The translations under genes were made by a program, and so were the position numbers. Below are positions 8,862 through 17,576 of a DNA stretch of 64,000 bases, one piece after another. The notes below the pieces were generated by a model, which was not told the DNA's origin, ran no database searches, and saw nothing but the letters and a program-made list of their open reading frames with translations. The stretch comes from Blautia sp. XA-2221 (GTDB taxonomy: Bacteria > Bacillota > Clostridia > Lachnospirales > Lachnospiraceae). The stretch covers positions 62,001 through 126,000 of the forward strand of contig NZ_JAJQXX010000001.1 in NCBI RefSeq assembly GCF_028767025.1. The letters run 5' to 3'. How positions within the stretch are numbered: the first letter of the stretch is position 1; every line of letters starts with the position of its first letter.

Positions 8862-9872
8862 ATGGTTCAAAATGCTAAAATGAAAAATATTGGAAAAATG
8901 CTGTTGAGCTGGGCGGCGGTAATCGTTTTAGTTGTTGCAGTTGTGATTTTTACGATTGTGAAAGGCACAGCATTTTTCTCTGTGGCAAACCTTCTGAACA
9001 TTCTTCGTGCAATGTCTGTTGTTACGATTTTTGCTCTTGCTGCAACAGTATCTATGGCTCCGGACGGATTTGATATGTCAGCCGGAACACTGGGAACATT
9101 CAGTGCCTATGTGTTTGCCGCATCATTTCTGTGGTTTGGGCTTCCGCTCTGGCTTGCGGTTGTAGTAACTATTTTGTTTACTATGTTTTCATATTTACTG
9201 ACGATGTTTCTGATTCTTGTATGTAAGATTCCGGATATGCTGGCAACCTGCGCACTCCAGTTTGTACATGCAGGTCTGGGTTTGGCATTTACAGGTGGAA
9301 GCGCTGTTTCTGCAGGACTTGGTGTTCCGAAATGGGTAGCAAACCTTCGTGGCGGTGATACAAGTCCGCTTCGGGGAGGCTGGACTGAGGGCTCTCAGAA
9401 TATCGGAAAGTCTCCGTATATAATTATTATCATGATCGTGTGCGTGGTAATCTGCTGGGTTCTGTTGGAACGTACCAAACATGGACGCTATCTCTATGCA
9501 ATGGGCGGAAATAAAACGGCGGCAAAACTTTCCGGTATTAATGTAAAGAAATACCGTTTTATGGCAGGTATGTTTGCGGCTCTGTTTATTGCAGTAGCAG
9601 GTATCGTTGTATGCTCCCGTAACTCTGCAGCACAGATCAACGGATGCGACAGCTATCTCATGAGTTCTCTGGCAGCAGTATTTATCGGACGTTCTGTAGG
9701 TGGGGCGGAAAGACCGAATGCCCTTGGTACAGTTGTAGGAGCGCTTTTAATTACTGTTCTTGAGAATGGTCTGACAATGTGCGGTGTCGTTTATTATGTA
9801 CTTCCGGCAGTTAAAGGTGCAGTTCTCTGCCTGGCGCTGGTTGCAGCTTATATCACAGTAAAAGAAGATTGA
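8862..9872 (+). CDS. Sugar ABC transporter permease (RbsC type)
   Basis: The 336-residue polytopic protein has about eight to ten hydrophobic segments and the RbsC-family motif YLYAMGGNKTAAKLSGINVK in the cytoplasmic loop that contacts the ATPase. It forms the membrane channel, probably as a homodimer, since only one permease gene is present. GGAGG lies just before the ATG. The gene is 38 bp after the ATPase and 25 bp before mtnK, so they form one transcript. Confidence 0.92.
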   Translation: MVQNAKMKNIGKMLLSWAAVIVLVVAVVIFTIVKGTAFFSVANLLNILRAMSVVTIFALAATVSMAPDGFDMSAGTLGTFSAYVFAASFLWFGLPLWLAVVVTILFTMFSYLLTMFLILVCKIPDMLATCALQFVHAGLGLAFTGGSAVSAGLGVPKWVANLRGGDTSPLRGGWTEGSQNIGKSPYIIIIMIVCVVICWVLLERTKHGRYLYAMGGNKTAAKLSGINVKKYRFMAGMFAALFIAVAGIVVCSRNSAAQINGCDSYLMSSLAAVFIGRSVGGAERPNALGTVVGALLITVLENGLTMCGVVYYVLPAVKGAVLCLALVAAYITVKED

Positions 9873-9897
9873 TAAAAAATGAAATGGAGGGTTTGAA

Positions 9898-11112
9898 ATG
9901 TCTAAATTTGATACATATTTTTTAATGACTACAGAGGATGCTATTGAGTATGCAAAATTGAAAGTTCCGCAGATGGAATGGGATGCGGAAAGTATGGAAT
10001 GTAAAGAAATTGGAGATGGAAACCTGAATTATGTTTTTAAAGTAACAGATGGCAGGGGTCACAGCGTTATTATTAAACAGGCAGGCGGTGTGGCGCGTAT
10101 TTCGGAAGATATGAAATTGGATACAGACCGTAATCGCATTGAGTCCGAGATATTGGTACTTCAGGGAAAACTTGCACCTGGATATGTACCGGAAATATAT
10201 TTTTATGATACGGTTATGAGCGCCTGTGGTATGCAGGATCTGAGTGATCACGAAATTATGCGTACAGCAATGTTGGAGCATAAAATTTTTCCGAAATTTG
10301 CAGATCAGATTTCTACTTTTATGGCTCAGGTTCTGATGGGAACTACAGATGTGGTGATGGATCATCAGGAAAAGAAAGACTTACAGAGAAAGTTTATTAA
10401 TCCTGAGTTATGTGATATTTCAGAGGCGCTTGTCTACACAGAACCATATAATGATGAAATGCACAGAAATAATGTATTCGCTCCAATAGCAGACTTTGTG
10501 AAAGAAAAACTTTATAATGATGAAGAACTGCATTGTGAAGTAGCAAAACTTAAAATGGATTTTATGACAAGGGCGCAGTCTTTGATTCATGGAGATTTAC
10601 ATACAGGTTCTATCTTTATTAATGAAGACAGCACTATGGTATTTGATCCGGAGTTCTGTTTCTATGGACCTATGGGATATGATATTGGAAATGTTATTGC
10701 CAATATGATTTTTGCATGGGCAAACGGAGACGTGTATGGAAAAACTGAGTTCTGTACATGGGTAGAAGAAGTAATTACAGATGTTGTGAATCTGACAATG
10801 GAAAAAATGCGTGCTTATTATGAAGAACATGTAACAGATACTATGTGCAAAAATGAAGCATATAAGAATTATTATATGGATACTATTCTGTCTGATACAT
10901 CTGCAGTTACCGGACTGGAGCTGATCCGGCGCATTGTGGGGATGGCAAATGTAAAAGACATTACCAGTATTGAGGACAAAGAAAAGCGTGCCCGGGCGGA
11001 GAAAATCTGTATTACTGCAGCGATTGACTTTATTAAAAACCGAGACACGAAAAAATGTGGCAGATGTTTCCTTAATACATTAAAAGATGCTATTGCTGCA
11101 ATAGATGCGTAA
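9898..11112 (+). CDS. mtnK: S-methyl-5-thioribose kinase (MtnK) or 5-deoxyribose-type kinase
   Basis: The 404-residue kinase matches MtnK length and order: IGDGNLNYVFKV near the N-terminus, KLDTDRNRIESE, the catalytic loop HGDLHTGS (Asp ~233) and the metal-binding DPEFCFYGPMGYD (Asp ~250). MtnK phosphorylates 5-methylthioribose at C1 using ATP. Paralogues act on 5-deoxyribose, so the substrate is not fixed by sequence alone. Coupling to an RbsABC-like importer suggests the sugar comes from outside. GGAGGG (9885-9890) serves the ATG. Confidence 0.88.
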   Translation: MSKFDTYFLMTTEDAIEYAKLKVPQMEWDAESMECKEIGDGNLNYVFKVTDGRGHSVIIKQAGGVARISEDMKLDTDRNRIESEILVLQGKLAPGYVPEIYFYDTVMSACGMQDLSDHEIMRTAMLEHKIFPKFADQISTFMAQVLMGTTDVVMDHQEKKDLQRKFINPELCDISEALVYTEPYNDEMHRNNVFAPIADFVKEKLYNDEELHCEVAKLKMDFMTRAQSLIHGDLHTGSIFINEDSTMVFDPEFCFYGPMGYDIGNVIANMIFAWANGDVYGKTEFCTWVEEVITDVVNLTMEKMRAYYEEHVTDTMCKNEAYKNYYMDTILSDTSAVTGLELIRRIVGMANVKDITSIEDKEKRARAEKICITAAIDFIKNRDTKKCGRCFLNTLKDAIAAIDA

Positions 11113-11150
11113 CAGGCATGCTACTGCAATTACGAAAGGAGAATACAGTT

Positions 11151-12263
11151 ATGGAAAATGCTTTAAATCTGGACACAGTACGACTGGCAGATAATAAAAA
11201 AGAAATCGTTATTCTTGATCAGACGCTTCTTCCCAACCAGTGTAAATATTTGAGCATTAAGGAAGCGGGAGATATTTGGGAGGCGATTTATTCTCTTCGG
11301 GTACGCGGCGCTCCGGCTATTGGTGTGACTGGTGGATATGCTTACTATGTGCTGGCAGATCAGATTGAAACAGAAGATAAGCAGGAGTTTATAAAAAAAT
11401 GTACTGAGATGATGGAGTATATCAATTCATCGCGTCCTACAGCAGTAAATCTTTCCTGGGCTTTAAACCGTATGCATGATGTTATGTTGAATGAAATTCA
11501 TAACATGAGCATATCACAGTTAAAAGTGCGTCTGATGGAAGAAGCGGATGCAATCCGTCAGGAAGACATTCAGATCAGCCGAAATATTGGGGAATATGGA
11601 TTTAAGCTGTTAGATGAGCTTGGAAAAGGTGTGGGAATTATGACACACTGCAATGCCGGAACGCTGGCAACTGCAAAGTATGGAACAGCGCTTGCGCCTA
11701 TGTATATTGCTCTGGAACATGGCTGGGATCCCAAAAACGATATGCATGTATACTGTGATGAAACTAGACCTCTTCTGCAGGGAGCGCGTTTAAGTGCATA
11801 TGAAATGCAGGCAGCGGGAATCGATACCTATGTGCAGTGCGATAATATGGCTTCGTATACAATGAAAGAAGGAAAAGTAGGAATTATATTTGTAGGATGT
11901 GACCGTGTGGCAGCCAATGGTGATTTTGCAAACAAGATTGGAACCAGTGGTGTGGCGATTATTGCAAAACATTATGGAATCCCGTTTTATGTATGCGCTC
12001 CGTCTTCTACGATTGATATGACACTGGAATCCGGAGATGAGATTCATATCGAGCAGAGAAAAGGCGAAGAAGTTACAGAGATGTGGTATGAAGAGCGCAT
12101 GGCTCCGGAAGGAGTCGGAGTGGTAAATCCTGCCTTTGATGTGACAGATCACAGTCTGGTTACAGGAATTATTACAGAGAAGGGAATTGCATACGCACCG
12201 TTTAAAGAATCTTTTGAAGCTATGGGAATTAAACCGGTTGAAAAATATGTAGATAAAAAATAA
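11151..12263 (+). CDS. mtnA: Methylthioribose-1-phosphate isomerase (MtnA family)
   Basis: The 370-residue aldose-ketose isomerase converts MTR-1-phosphate to MTRu-1-phosphate. Visible are RVRGAPAIGVTGGY, the catalytic Cys167 in THCNAGTLATAKYGTALAP, CDETRPLLQGARL, and the catalytic Asp251 in GCDRVAANGDFANKIGT, as in the eIF2B-related MtnA fold. ATG 11151 is chosen because AAAGGAG (11135-11141) precedes it; an in-frame ATG at 11118 lacks an RBS. It is the last gene of the importer operon. Its TAA sits inside a bidirectional terminator. Confidence 0.93.
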   Translation: MENALNLDTVRLADNKKEIVILDQTLLPNQCKYLSIKEAGDIWEAIYSLRVRGAPAIGVTGGYAYYVLADQIETEDKQEFIKKCTEMMEYINSSRPTAVNLSWALNRMHDVMLNEIHNMSISQLKVRLMEEADAIRQEDIQISRNIGEYGFKLLDELGKGVGIMTHCNAGTLATAKYGTALAPMYIALEHGWDPKNDMHVYCDETRPLLQGARLSAYEMQAAGIDTYVQCDNMASYTMKEGKVGIIFVGCDRVAANGDFANKIGTSGVAIIAKHYGIPFYVCAPSSTIDMTLESGDEIHIEQRKGEEVTEMWYEERMAPEGVGVVNPAFDVTDHSLVTGIITEKGIAYAPFKESFEAMGIKPVEKYVDKK

Positions 12264-12300
12264 ACAATAAAAGGGCGACCACAATCGCCCTTTTATTGTT
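12263..12300. terminator. Bidirectional terminator between convergent mtnA and deoR-type genes
   Basis: Positions 12263-12278 and 12285-12300 are perfect 16-nt reverse complements (AACAATAAAAGGGCGA arm) with a 6-nt loop. Each arm carries the A/T tract the other direction needs. The mtnA and regulator stop codons touch its two ends. Confidence 0.92.
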
Positions 12301-13051
12301 AATAATATCGTACAGAATTTTTGGTGAGCCATTCTTTCCATTCTGGAGAAAATTCACAGTCCGTAATAATAGCATCCATTTTTTCCAGGGGGATAACTGC
12401 AGAAAAAGAAGTCTTATCCAGCTTTGTGTGATCCACTACAAGAAATTTCTGGTGGGCGTGCTGGAGCGCAATTTTGTAAAGCATGGCAGAATCTTCATTG
12501 ATATCTGTAACGCCAAATTCCATACAGACGCTCCGGCAGGAAACAAATGCTTTGTCAAAAAAGTATTGCTGGAGAGAGCGGACAGTTCCGTTTCCGGTGA
12601 AGCCTTTGGTTCTGGCAGAAAATTCACCTCCGGTAAGAAACAGACGCACGGTGGAAGAATGCGAAAGAATATTGGCAATTTCCAGAGAGGTTGTAACGAC
12701 CGTTAATTTTCGGGTGATGATTTTTCGTGCAATATACCAGGAAGTAGTGGATGAATCAAGAAAAATAATATCGCTGGGCTGAATGAGAGCATCACATTTT
12801 TGTGCAATGATTTCTTTTTCAGGGATACGCAGTGCCTGTCTGGTTGTAACATCCAGATCATTCTGAACTCCTTCCAGTATGTAGGCTCCTCCATGAGTGC
12901 GTATAAGTTCCTGATCTTTTTCCATTGCACGGAGATCACGGCGAATAGTTTCTTTAGTCACGTTCAGACGTGCGGACAGATCAGAGATAGTAACACTTTT
13001 TTGTTCCTGAAGCAGTTTTTTGATGGCTTGTTTACGGGTGATTGCTAACAC
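12299..13051 (-). CDS. DeoR-family transcriptional regulator
   Basis: The 250-residue regulator has an N-terminal winged HTH (VTISDLSARLNVTKETIRRDL, residues ~19-40) with the DeoR HGGA motif following. The C-terminal sugar-phosphate sensor domain has IFLDSSTTSW, TTSLEIANIL and LTGGEFS. DeoR proteins usually repress sugar catabolic genes and are released by a phosphorylated intermediate. The GTG start has GAAAGGAG on the minus strand. It sits between the mtnK/mtnA operon and dhaKL and probably controls both; MTRu-1-phosphate or a similar ester is a reasonable but unproven effector. Confidence 0.92.
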   Translation of the reverse strand: MLAITRKQAIKKLLQEQKSVTISDLSARLNVTKETIRRDLRAMEKDQELIRTHGGAYILEGVQNDLDVTTRQALRIPEKEIIAQKCDALIQPSDIIFLDSSTTSWYIARKIITRKLTVVTTSLEIANILSHSSTVRLFLTGGEFSARTKGFTGNGTVRSLQQYFFDKAFVSCRSVCMEFGVTDINEDSAMLYKIALQHAHQKFLVVDHTKLDKTSFSAVIPLEKMDAIITDCEFSPEWKEWLTKNSVRYY

Positions 13052-13390
13052 AGCGAAAAGACTCCTTTCATATATTTAAGCATCTTTGTTTTAATTTAAG
13101 ATATCATGGTTTAAGTGAAAAATCAAATACAACAACCGCACATGGAAGAAGTTTGAATATTGGAGATATTTTGATGAGTTCTGAGCTGATAAGCAAAGTT
13201 TTTCTTATAAATAGGATAAAAAGAACAATATATACAAAATGCACAACTAATACGGAGATAAAACAACAAAAACGGACAAAATAATTGACAAAGCAAACAA
13301 AAGTGATTAAAATATAGTTAAAAATGAAAATGATAATTTGCGTATAACAGAAAAAACTATTCAATAAGTACAAAGATAAGGAGGCAGAAT
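13052..13390 (+). promoter_or_regulatory. Divergent regulatory region with dhaK promoter
   Basis: This 339-bp A/T-rich gap holds no credible gene. TTGACA (13285-13290) and TAAAAT (13308-13313), 17 bp apart, form the dhaK promoter. AACGGACA (13271-13278) lies upstream and CAAACAA (13294-13300) lies inside the spacer; both are shared with the promoter of the importer operon. The DeoR gene must be transcribed from the left part, but no clear promoter was found for it. Confidence 0.6.
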
Positions 13391-14383
13391 ATGAAAAAAA
13401 TTATTAATGCGCCGGAAAATTATGTAGACGACATGCTTAAAGGGATTTATGCGGCCCATCCGGATCAGGTAAAATGTGCGGAAGATGATCTTAGAAGCTA
13501 TTGCATTGCACACAAAAAAGAAGGAAAAGTTGCTATTATTACCGGAGGAGGATCGGGCCACCTTCCATTATTCCTGGGATATGTAGGAGAGGGACTTATT
13601 GATGGATGTGGTGTAGGCGGTGTATTCCAGTCTCCGTCTCCGGAACAGATTTATAAGATTGCAAAAGAGGTTCATGCCGGAGCAGGTGTGTTGTTCCTTT
13701 ATGGTAATTATACCGGAGATATTATGACATTTGATATGGCATCAGATCTTTGTGATATGGATGACATTGAATGTAAAAGTATTGTTGGGGCTGACGATGT
13801 AAATTCACATGCAGATCCAGATACACGCAGAGGTGTGGCTGGAATCTATTTTATGTTTAAGGCAGCAGGGGCAAAAGCAGATGAAGGCGGAACGCTTGAT
13901 GAAGTAATGGCTGCAGCGCAGCTGGCAAAAGACAATACACGTACTGTTGGATTTGCTCTTACACCTTGTATTATTCCGGAAGTAGGACACGCAAATTTTG
14001 AATTGAAAGAAAATGAAATGGCAATGGGAATGGGAATCCATGGAGAACCTGGTGTATGGAATGGTCCGTTAAAAACATCCCGGGAGATTGCCGAAGAATC
14101 CTTAACTACGCTTCTTGGGGATATGCCCTTAAAAGAGGGAGATGAAATTTCTGTTCTTATTAACGGACTTGGAGCAACTTCTGTTGAGGAATTATACATA
14201 CTTAGCAATGATGTAAACGAAATTCTTACAGCCAAAGGAATTCGTATTTACAAAACTATTGTAGGTGAATATGCAACATCTATGGAAATGGCAGGCGCAT
14301 CTATTTCTATATGTAAAATGAATGATGAGATGAAGCGCTATATGGATCATCCGGTAAACACACCGTTTATCTGCCAGAAATAA
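13391..14383 (+). CDS. dhaK: DhaK-type ketose kinase, substrate-binding subunit
   Basis: The 330-residue protein is collinear with DhaK. It has TGGGSGHLP with His57, NYTGDIMTFDMA with Asp110, and MGIHGEPG with His217, the residue that forms the hemiaminal with the substrate carbonyl. Two conserved stretches differ from classical dihydroxyacetone kinase: GSGHEP reads GSGHLP, and the NDD segment reads VGADDVNSH. A ketose other than dihydroxyacetone is therefore possible. AAGGAGG (13378-13384) precedes the ATG. It is followed by the DhaL-type subunit. No DhaM phosphoryl donor is seen in the window. Confidence 0.85.
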   Translation: MKKIINAPENYVDDMLKGIYAAHPDQVKCAEDDLRSYCIAHKKEGKVAIITGGGSGHLPLFLGYVGEGLIDGCGVGGVFQSPSPEQIYKIAKEVHAGAGVLFLYGNYTGDIMTFDMASDLCDMDDIECKSIVGADDVNSHADPDTRRGVAGIYFMFKAAGAKADEGGTLDEVMAAAQLAKDNTRTVGFALTPCIIPEVGHANFELKENEMAMGMGIHGEPGVWNGPLKTSREIAEESLTTLLGDMPLKEGDEISVLINGLGATSVEELYILSNDVNEILTAKGIRIYKTIVGEYATSMEMAGASISICKMNDEMKRYMDHPVNTPFICQK

Positions 14384-14406
14384 TCATAGATTTGAGGAGG
14401 TTTCAT

Positions 14407-15060
14407 ATGGAAATAATTACATTTGACCATATACCGGATCTGTTTGCCTCTGTGGGTGAACTTTTTGTAGAGAAAAAAGAGGAATTATGCGAAATGGATG
14501 CCCGGCTGGGTGATGGTGATTTAGGACTTACTATGAGTAAGGGATATGGTTCTCTTCCGGAGCTGATACATAATGAAATGGATGGAGCTGACGGAGATAT
14601 AGGGAAACTTCTTATGAAATCCGGAATGAAGATGTCAGGACTTGTCCCCTCTACAATGGGATTTCTTATGTCCAGTGGTATTATGGAGGGTGGAAAAAAT
14701 TTAAAGGGAAAGACAGAAATAGATGGAAAAGGGCTGGCAGCATATCTTATGGGATTTGCAGCCGGTATACAAAAGAGAGGTAAATGTCAGACAGGACAGC
14801 GTACAATTTATGATTCTGTATTCCCGGCAGCTCAGGCAGCTGAGGATCTGATCGAAAAGAAACCGGAAGCTTCTCTGATGGAAGTAGTGACAGCGGCGCT
14901 TAATGCTGCAAAAGAAGGCGTAGAAGCGACCAGAAATATGGTTCCTGTATTTGGAAAAGCAGCAGTTCATGCGACACAATGTGAGGGTGTTGTCGATCAG
15001 GGGGCGGTTGCCGGTTATTATAAGATTTTGGGACTTTATCATTACATATGTGCTGAGTAA
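14407..15060 (+). CDS. dhaL: DhaL-type kinase, nucleotide-binding subunit
   Basis: The 217-residue all-helical DhaL domain has the metal/nucleotide-binding motif DARLGDGDLGLTM with the three expected aspartates; the usual His after the last Asp is Leu. GLVPSTMGFLMSS and GQRTIYDSVFPA follow the family order. ATG 14407 is used because GAGGAGG (14394-14400) precedes it, and the longer TTG-started frame overlaps that RBS. With no DhaM partner here, direct ATP use is likely but not shown. Confidence 0.85.
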   Translation: MEIITFDHIPDLFASVGELFVEKKEELCEMDARLGDGDLGLTMSKGYGSLPELIHNEMDGADGDIGKLLMKSGMKMSGLVPSTMGFLMSSGIMEGGKNLKGKTEIDGKGLAAYLMGFAAGIQKRGKCQTGQRTIYDSVFPAAQAAEDLIEKKPEASLMEVVTAALNAAKEGVEATRNMVPVFGKAAVHATQCEGVVDQGAVAGYYKILGLYHYICAE

Positions 15061-15063
15061 AAA

Positions 15064-15090
15064 GGCTGGGGCGATTTATTCGTCCCAGCC
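15064..15090. terminator. Hairpin shared by dhaL and the HicB-like gene
   Basis: GGCTGGGGCGA (15064-15074) pairs with TCGTCCCAGCC (15080-15090). The T run is on the minus-strand side (TTTTTA), so it best terminates the HicB-like gene, whose last codons lie inside it. Confidence 0.65.
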
Positions 15091-15354
15091 TTCGTAAAAT
15101 CGGATATTCACAGAAATATTCCGTACAATATCTCCTTCCTGAAGCTCCATATCTTCTTTATCAGAAACAGACGGGAGATTGCAGTCATCCTCAGAAAGTT
15201 CCAGAGAAATCCAGTTATACGCTGCCTCATTTGCATTATCAATGGCATCGTCCAGAGTGTCGCCGTCAGCATAGCAGCATTCCAGATCCGGGAAAAATCC
15301 ATGATAAGTTCCATTTTCAGTTTTGCGGAATACCGCAGGATAAATAAATTTCAT
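15076..15354 (-). CDS. Solitary HicB-like antitoxin-domain protein
   Basis: The 92-residue protein begins MKFIYPAVFRKTENGTYHGF and continues PDLECCYADGDTLDDAIDNA, the partial RNase H-like fold of HicB antitoxins. No DNA-binding C-terminal domain is present. No HicA-like ORF fits on either side, so this is an orphan copy, common in Clostridia. ATG 15354 has AGGAG six bases upstream on the minus strand; a GTG six bases earlier abuts the RBS and is less likely. Confidence 0.75.
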   Translation of the reverse strand: MKFIYPAVFRKTENGTYHGFFPDLECCYADGDTLDDAIDNANEAAYNWISLELSEDDCNLPSVSDKEDMELQEGDIVRNISVNIRFYEGWDE

Positions 15355-15464
15355 ATACACCTCCTACTGTTTGTTACAAAATGTTATGAAAAGTATTGTA
15401 ACATATTCTCACAGCGATAGAAAAGAAAAATTATCTGTGAGAGGGAAATTTGGGATATGTAATT

Positions 15465-16001
15465 TTATAAAAAGCTTACGATATCTTTGGTTTCTTTGCG
15501 TTTGGGGCGTTTAGGCTCCTCGGCAGGTATGCCTACGGCAATCACGGAAACAATGATTTCTTCCTCTGGAACAGAAAGAAATTCTCTTATTTTCTGGGCA
15601 TCCCGTATGCCGATGATCAGAGTGCCGTAACCCAGTTCTTCTGCTTTGAGAACAAGGTTTGCATTCTGCAGTCCAAGATCATAACAGCCCCAGCCGTTTT
15701 CAAGTTCATTGTCTGCAGTTCCGTTCTGTTTGAAGCCGGAGCGGTTGCGTACAAAGGTTGTAACAATAAGGGTTGCATTTTCAGATTTCAGGGCATTGCC
15801 GGAAGGAAGGCAGTCTGCGCGAAATTGCCGGGTCATTTCTTCGGACAAAAGACAGTAGTAGCGGCCTGTCTGGGAATTTTTCCAGGATGGCGCTTCCTGG
15901 GCAGCCTGGATCATTTCCATAATATGTTCTTTAGGGATCCGGTGTCCGGCGCTGTATTTGCGGACACTTCTTCTTTTTTCGATCAGCTCTTGAAATTCCA
16001 T
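15465..16001 (-). CDS. Nitroreductase-family flavoprotein
   Basis: The 178-residue FMN-dependent NAD(P)H oxidoreductase has the N-terminal FMN phosphate motif KRRSVRKYS, the interface segment AAQEAPSWKNSQ, and the C-terminal LGYGTLIIGI plus IAVGIP. Members reduce nitroaromatics, quinones or enones; the physiological substrate is unknown. AGGAGAAAC precedes the ATG on the minus strand. It stands alone, 110 bp from the HicB-like gene on the same strand. Confidence 0.9.
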   Translation of the reverse strand: MEFQELIEKRRSVRKYSAGHRIPKEHIMEMIQAAQEAPSWKNSQTGRYYCLLSEEMTRQFRADCLPSGNALKSENATLIVTTFVRNRSGFKQNGTADNELENGWGCYDLGLQNANLVLKAEELGYGTLIIGIRDAQKIREFLSVPEEEIIVSVIAVGIPAEEPKRPKRKETKDIVSFL

Positions 16002-16461
16002 ATATGTTTCTCCTTTACGTGTATAAATGAAGTATTTTATTGAAAGGTGAAGGTTTCATTGTTTAAAATCAGCAGAACTACAGAAGCGTTGCATTCACCT
16101 TTTGCTCATATTAAGCAGATGTTCTGTCGGTTTTTGGACAGTTATATCAGATATTACTATTATGACATTTTTTTGAGGATTTGGCAAAGAGAATATGGTT
16201 TATGATAAAAATAAAAATAAATCACCCACAAATGTTGCCACACCTTGAAAGTATGTGAAAAACTGTTAGACTAAAATTGTTCGGTGCGAATGAAAAAGAA
16301 AAAGATTCCCACGTTGTCTGAGAACTATAAGAGGTATCTGGCAGCGTGGGAATTTGTTTTTTATAGTTCTATAGAAGAATCAGGAACAAACAGTACAGTC
16401 AGAAGGAACTGGTTTGTATTTACAGTTATAAATTTACAGTAATATTTATGGAGATGAAAGA
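16002..16461. other. 460-bp non-coding gap with a strong stem-loop
   Basis: No ORF is supported here. TTCCCACG and CGTGGGAA (about 16305-16352) form a hairpin with a ~32-nt loop, followed by TTTGTTTTTTAT on the plus strand and by T-rich sequence in the other direction. A weak TTGAAA/TAGACT pair (~16246-16275) precedes it. The segment could be a small RNA or a stray terminator. Confidence 0.4.
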
Positions 16462-17469
16462 ATGAGAAAAATGAAAAAGTTATGTGCAGTGGGACTGGCT
16501 GCGTTGTGTCTTGCAGGAGGCATGTGCAGCGTCAGAGTGGCAGAAGCATCAGAAAATATGGAAAAGCAGTCTTGTGACCAGATGCTGTATTCTGCAAGGA
16601 TGTGGGAAAATAATGGCAATGTTTATACTGTATATAATGTAAATGCAGAGGGATATACATCTCTGTCAGGAAATTATATGGACACCATTGCCGTATATGA
16701 GAATAAAATTTACTGGAGAAAAAATAACGGGGAAGAAAAAGATCCGGCCCCGATCATACGAATGAACCTGGACGGATCCGGGCAGGAGGTTCTGGCAGAA
16801 GATGCCCATCCTTCCACTTTTTTGTGTATTGACGAAGGATTTATTTATTATACTGCTGCAGATGAAAAGGGAAATCAGAAAAGCCGCAGGATCAATCTGG
16901 ACACAGGAGAAAATCAGGAGGCCCTGCCTTACAGATTCAGAGCAGGCAATGAAAACTTCTGGTTTTCCACATCTCTGGATAATGGAATGTGGTACTGTTC
17001 AGAACCGGGATACAGAAATATCAGATCAATGTCAGGAGTGAATGGGCTTCGTCTGGGGGCTTTGGATCATAAGCTTTATTATATGGTACAGGGGGAGGAT
17101 TCTTTATATACAACCTGTTCCTTTGATGTTCACACAAGTGAAACAGAGATATTGCTGAGAAATCAGAAGGCCAAAAGCATTGTCAGCGGAACTGGATTGT
17201 ACTATAAGCAGGAAAATAACGGGTATACCACTCTGTATCGAAAAGATCTCCGTACAAGTGAGGAAACCAGCTATGACCTGGGAGAATTTCATTTATATAT
17301 GGGCGGCGGATTTTATGAATTAGAAGATAAAATCTGTTTTACGCAGTTTCGTCCAGAGTCGATGAATGATAATGCAGAGCTATGGGAGCTGGATACACAT
17401 ACAGGACAAAAAAGGCTGATCGGGCAATGGTATAATTCAAATGCAGTCAATGCGGCAAAGGAACCATGA
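16462..17469 (+). CDS. Secreted propeller-like protein, DUF5050-type repeats
   Basis: The 335-residue protein has an N-terminal signal peptide ending VAEAS. Repeats such as KIYWRKNN...PIIRMNLDGSGQEVL, FIYYTAADEKGN and KLYYMVQGED resemble the YWT-like blades of DUF5050 proteins. It is predicted to be exported. No catalytic residues or partner are recognisable. GGAG (16450-16453) serves the start. It ends just before the tetR promoter without a clear terminator. Confidence 0.6.
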   Translation: MRKMKKLCAVGLAALCLAGGMCSVRVAEASENMEKQSCDQMLYSARMWENNGNVYTVYNVNAEGYTSLSGNYMDTIAVYENKIYWRKNNGEEKDPAPIIRMNLDGSGQEVLAEDAHPSTFLCIDEGFIYYTAADEKGNQKSRRINLDTGENQEALPYRFRAGNENFWFSTSLDNGMWYCSEPGYRNIRSMSGVNGLRLGALDHKLYYMVQGEDSLYTTCSFDVHTSETEILLRNQKAKSIVSGTGLYYKQENNGYTTLYRKDLRTSEETSYDLGEFHLYMGGGFYELEDKICFTQFRPESMNDNAELWELDTHTGQKRLIGQWYNSNAVNAAKEP

Positions 17470-17485
17470 TTTTTAAAAATAAATC

Positions 17486-17526
17486 TTGACAAAAAGAGAG
17501 CAGAACACTATAATGAACATTGTTCA
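17486..17526 (+). promoter_or_regulatory. Consensus promoter with TetR operator
   Basis: TTGACA (17486-17491), a 17-bp spacer and TATAAT (17509-17514) form a perfect promoter. The 13-bp palindrome TGAACATTGTTCA (17514-17526) overlaps the end of the -10. The identical palindrome in the opposite orientation recurs at 18180-18192. Confidence 0.85.
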
Positions 17527-17576
17527 TATTGAAAATAGTTTCAAAGGTGTGATCAGGGAAACAGGAGAACGATAGA

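Noticed and set aside
12299-13051. Plus-strand open frames across the DeoR gene (136, 99 and 82 residues)
   Set aside because: They are shadows of a clear DeoR-family gene.
15361-15464. HicA toxin gene next to the HicB-like gene
   Set aside because: The space upstream on the minus strand is only about 100 bp and encodes no HicA-like dsRBD-fold peptide.
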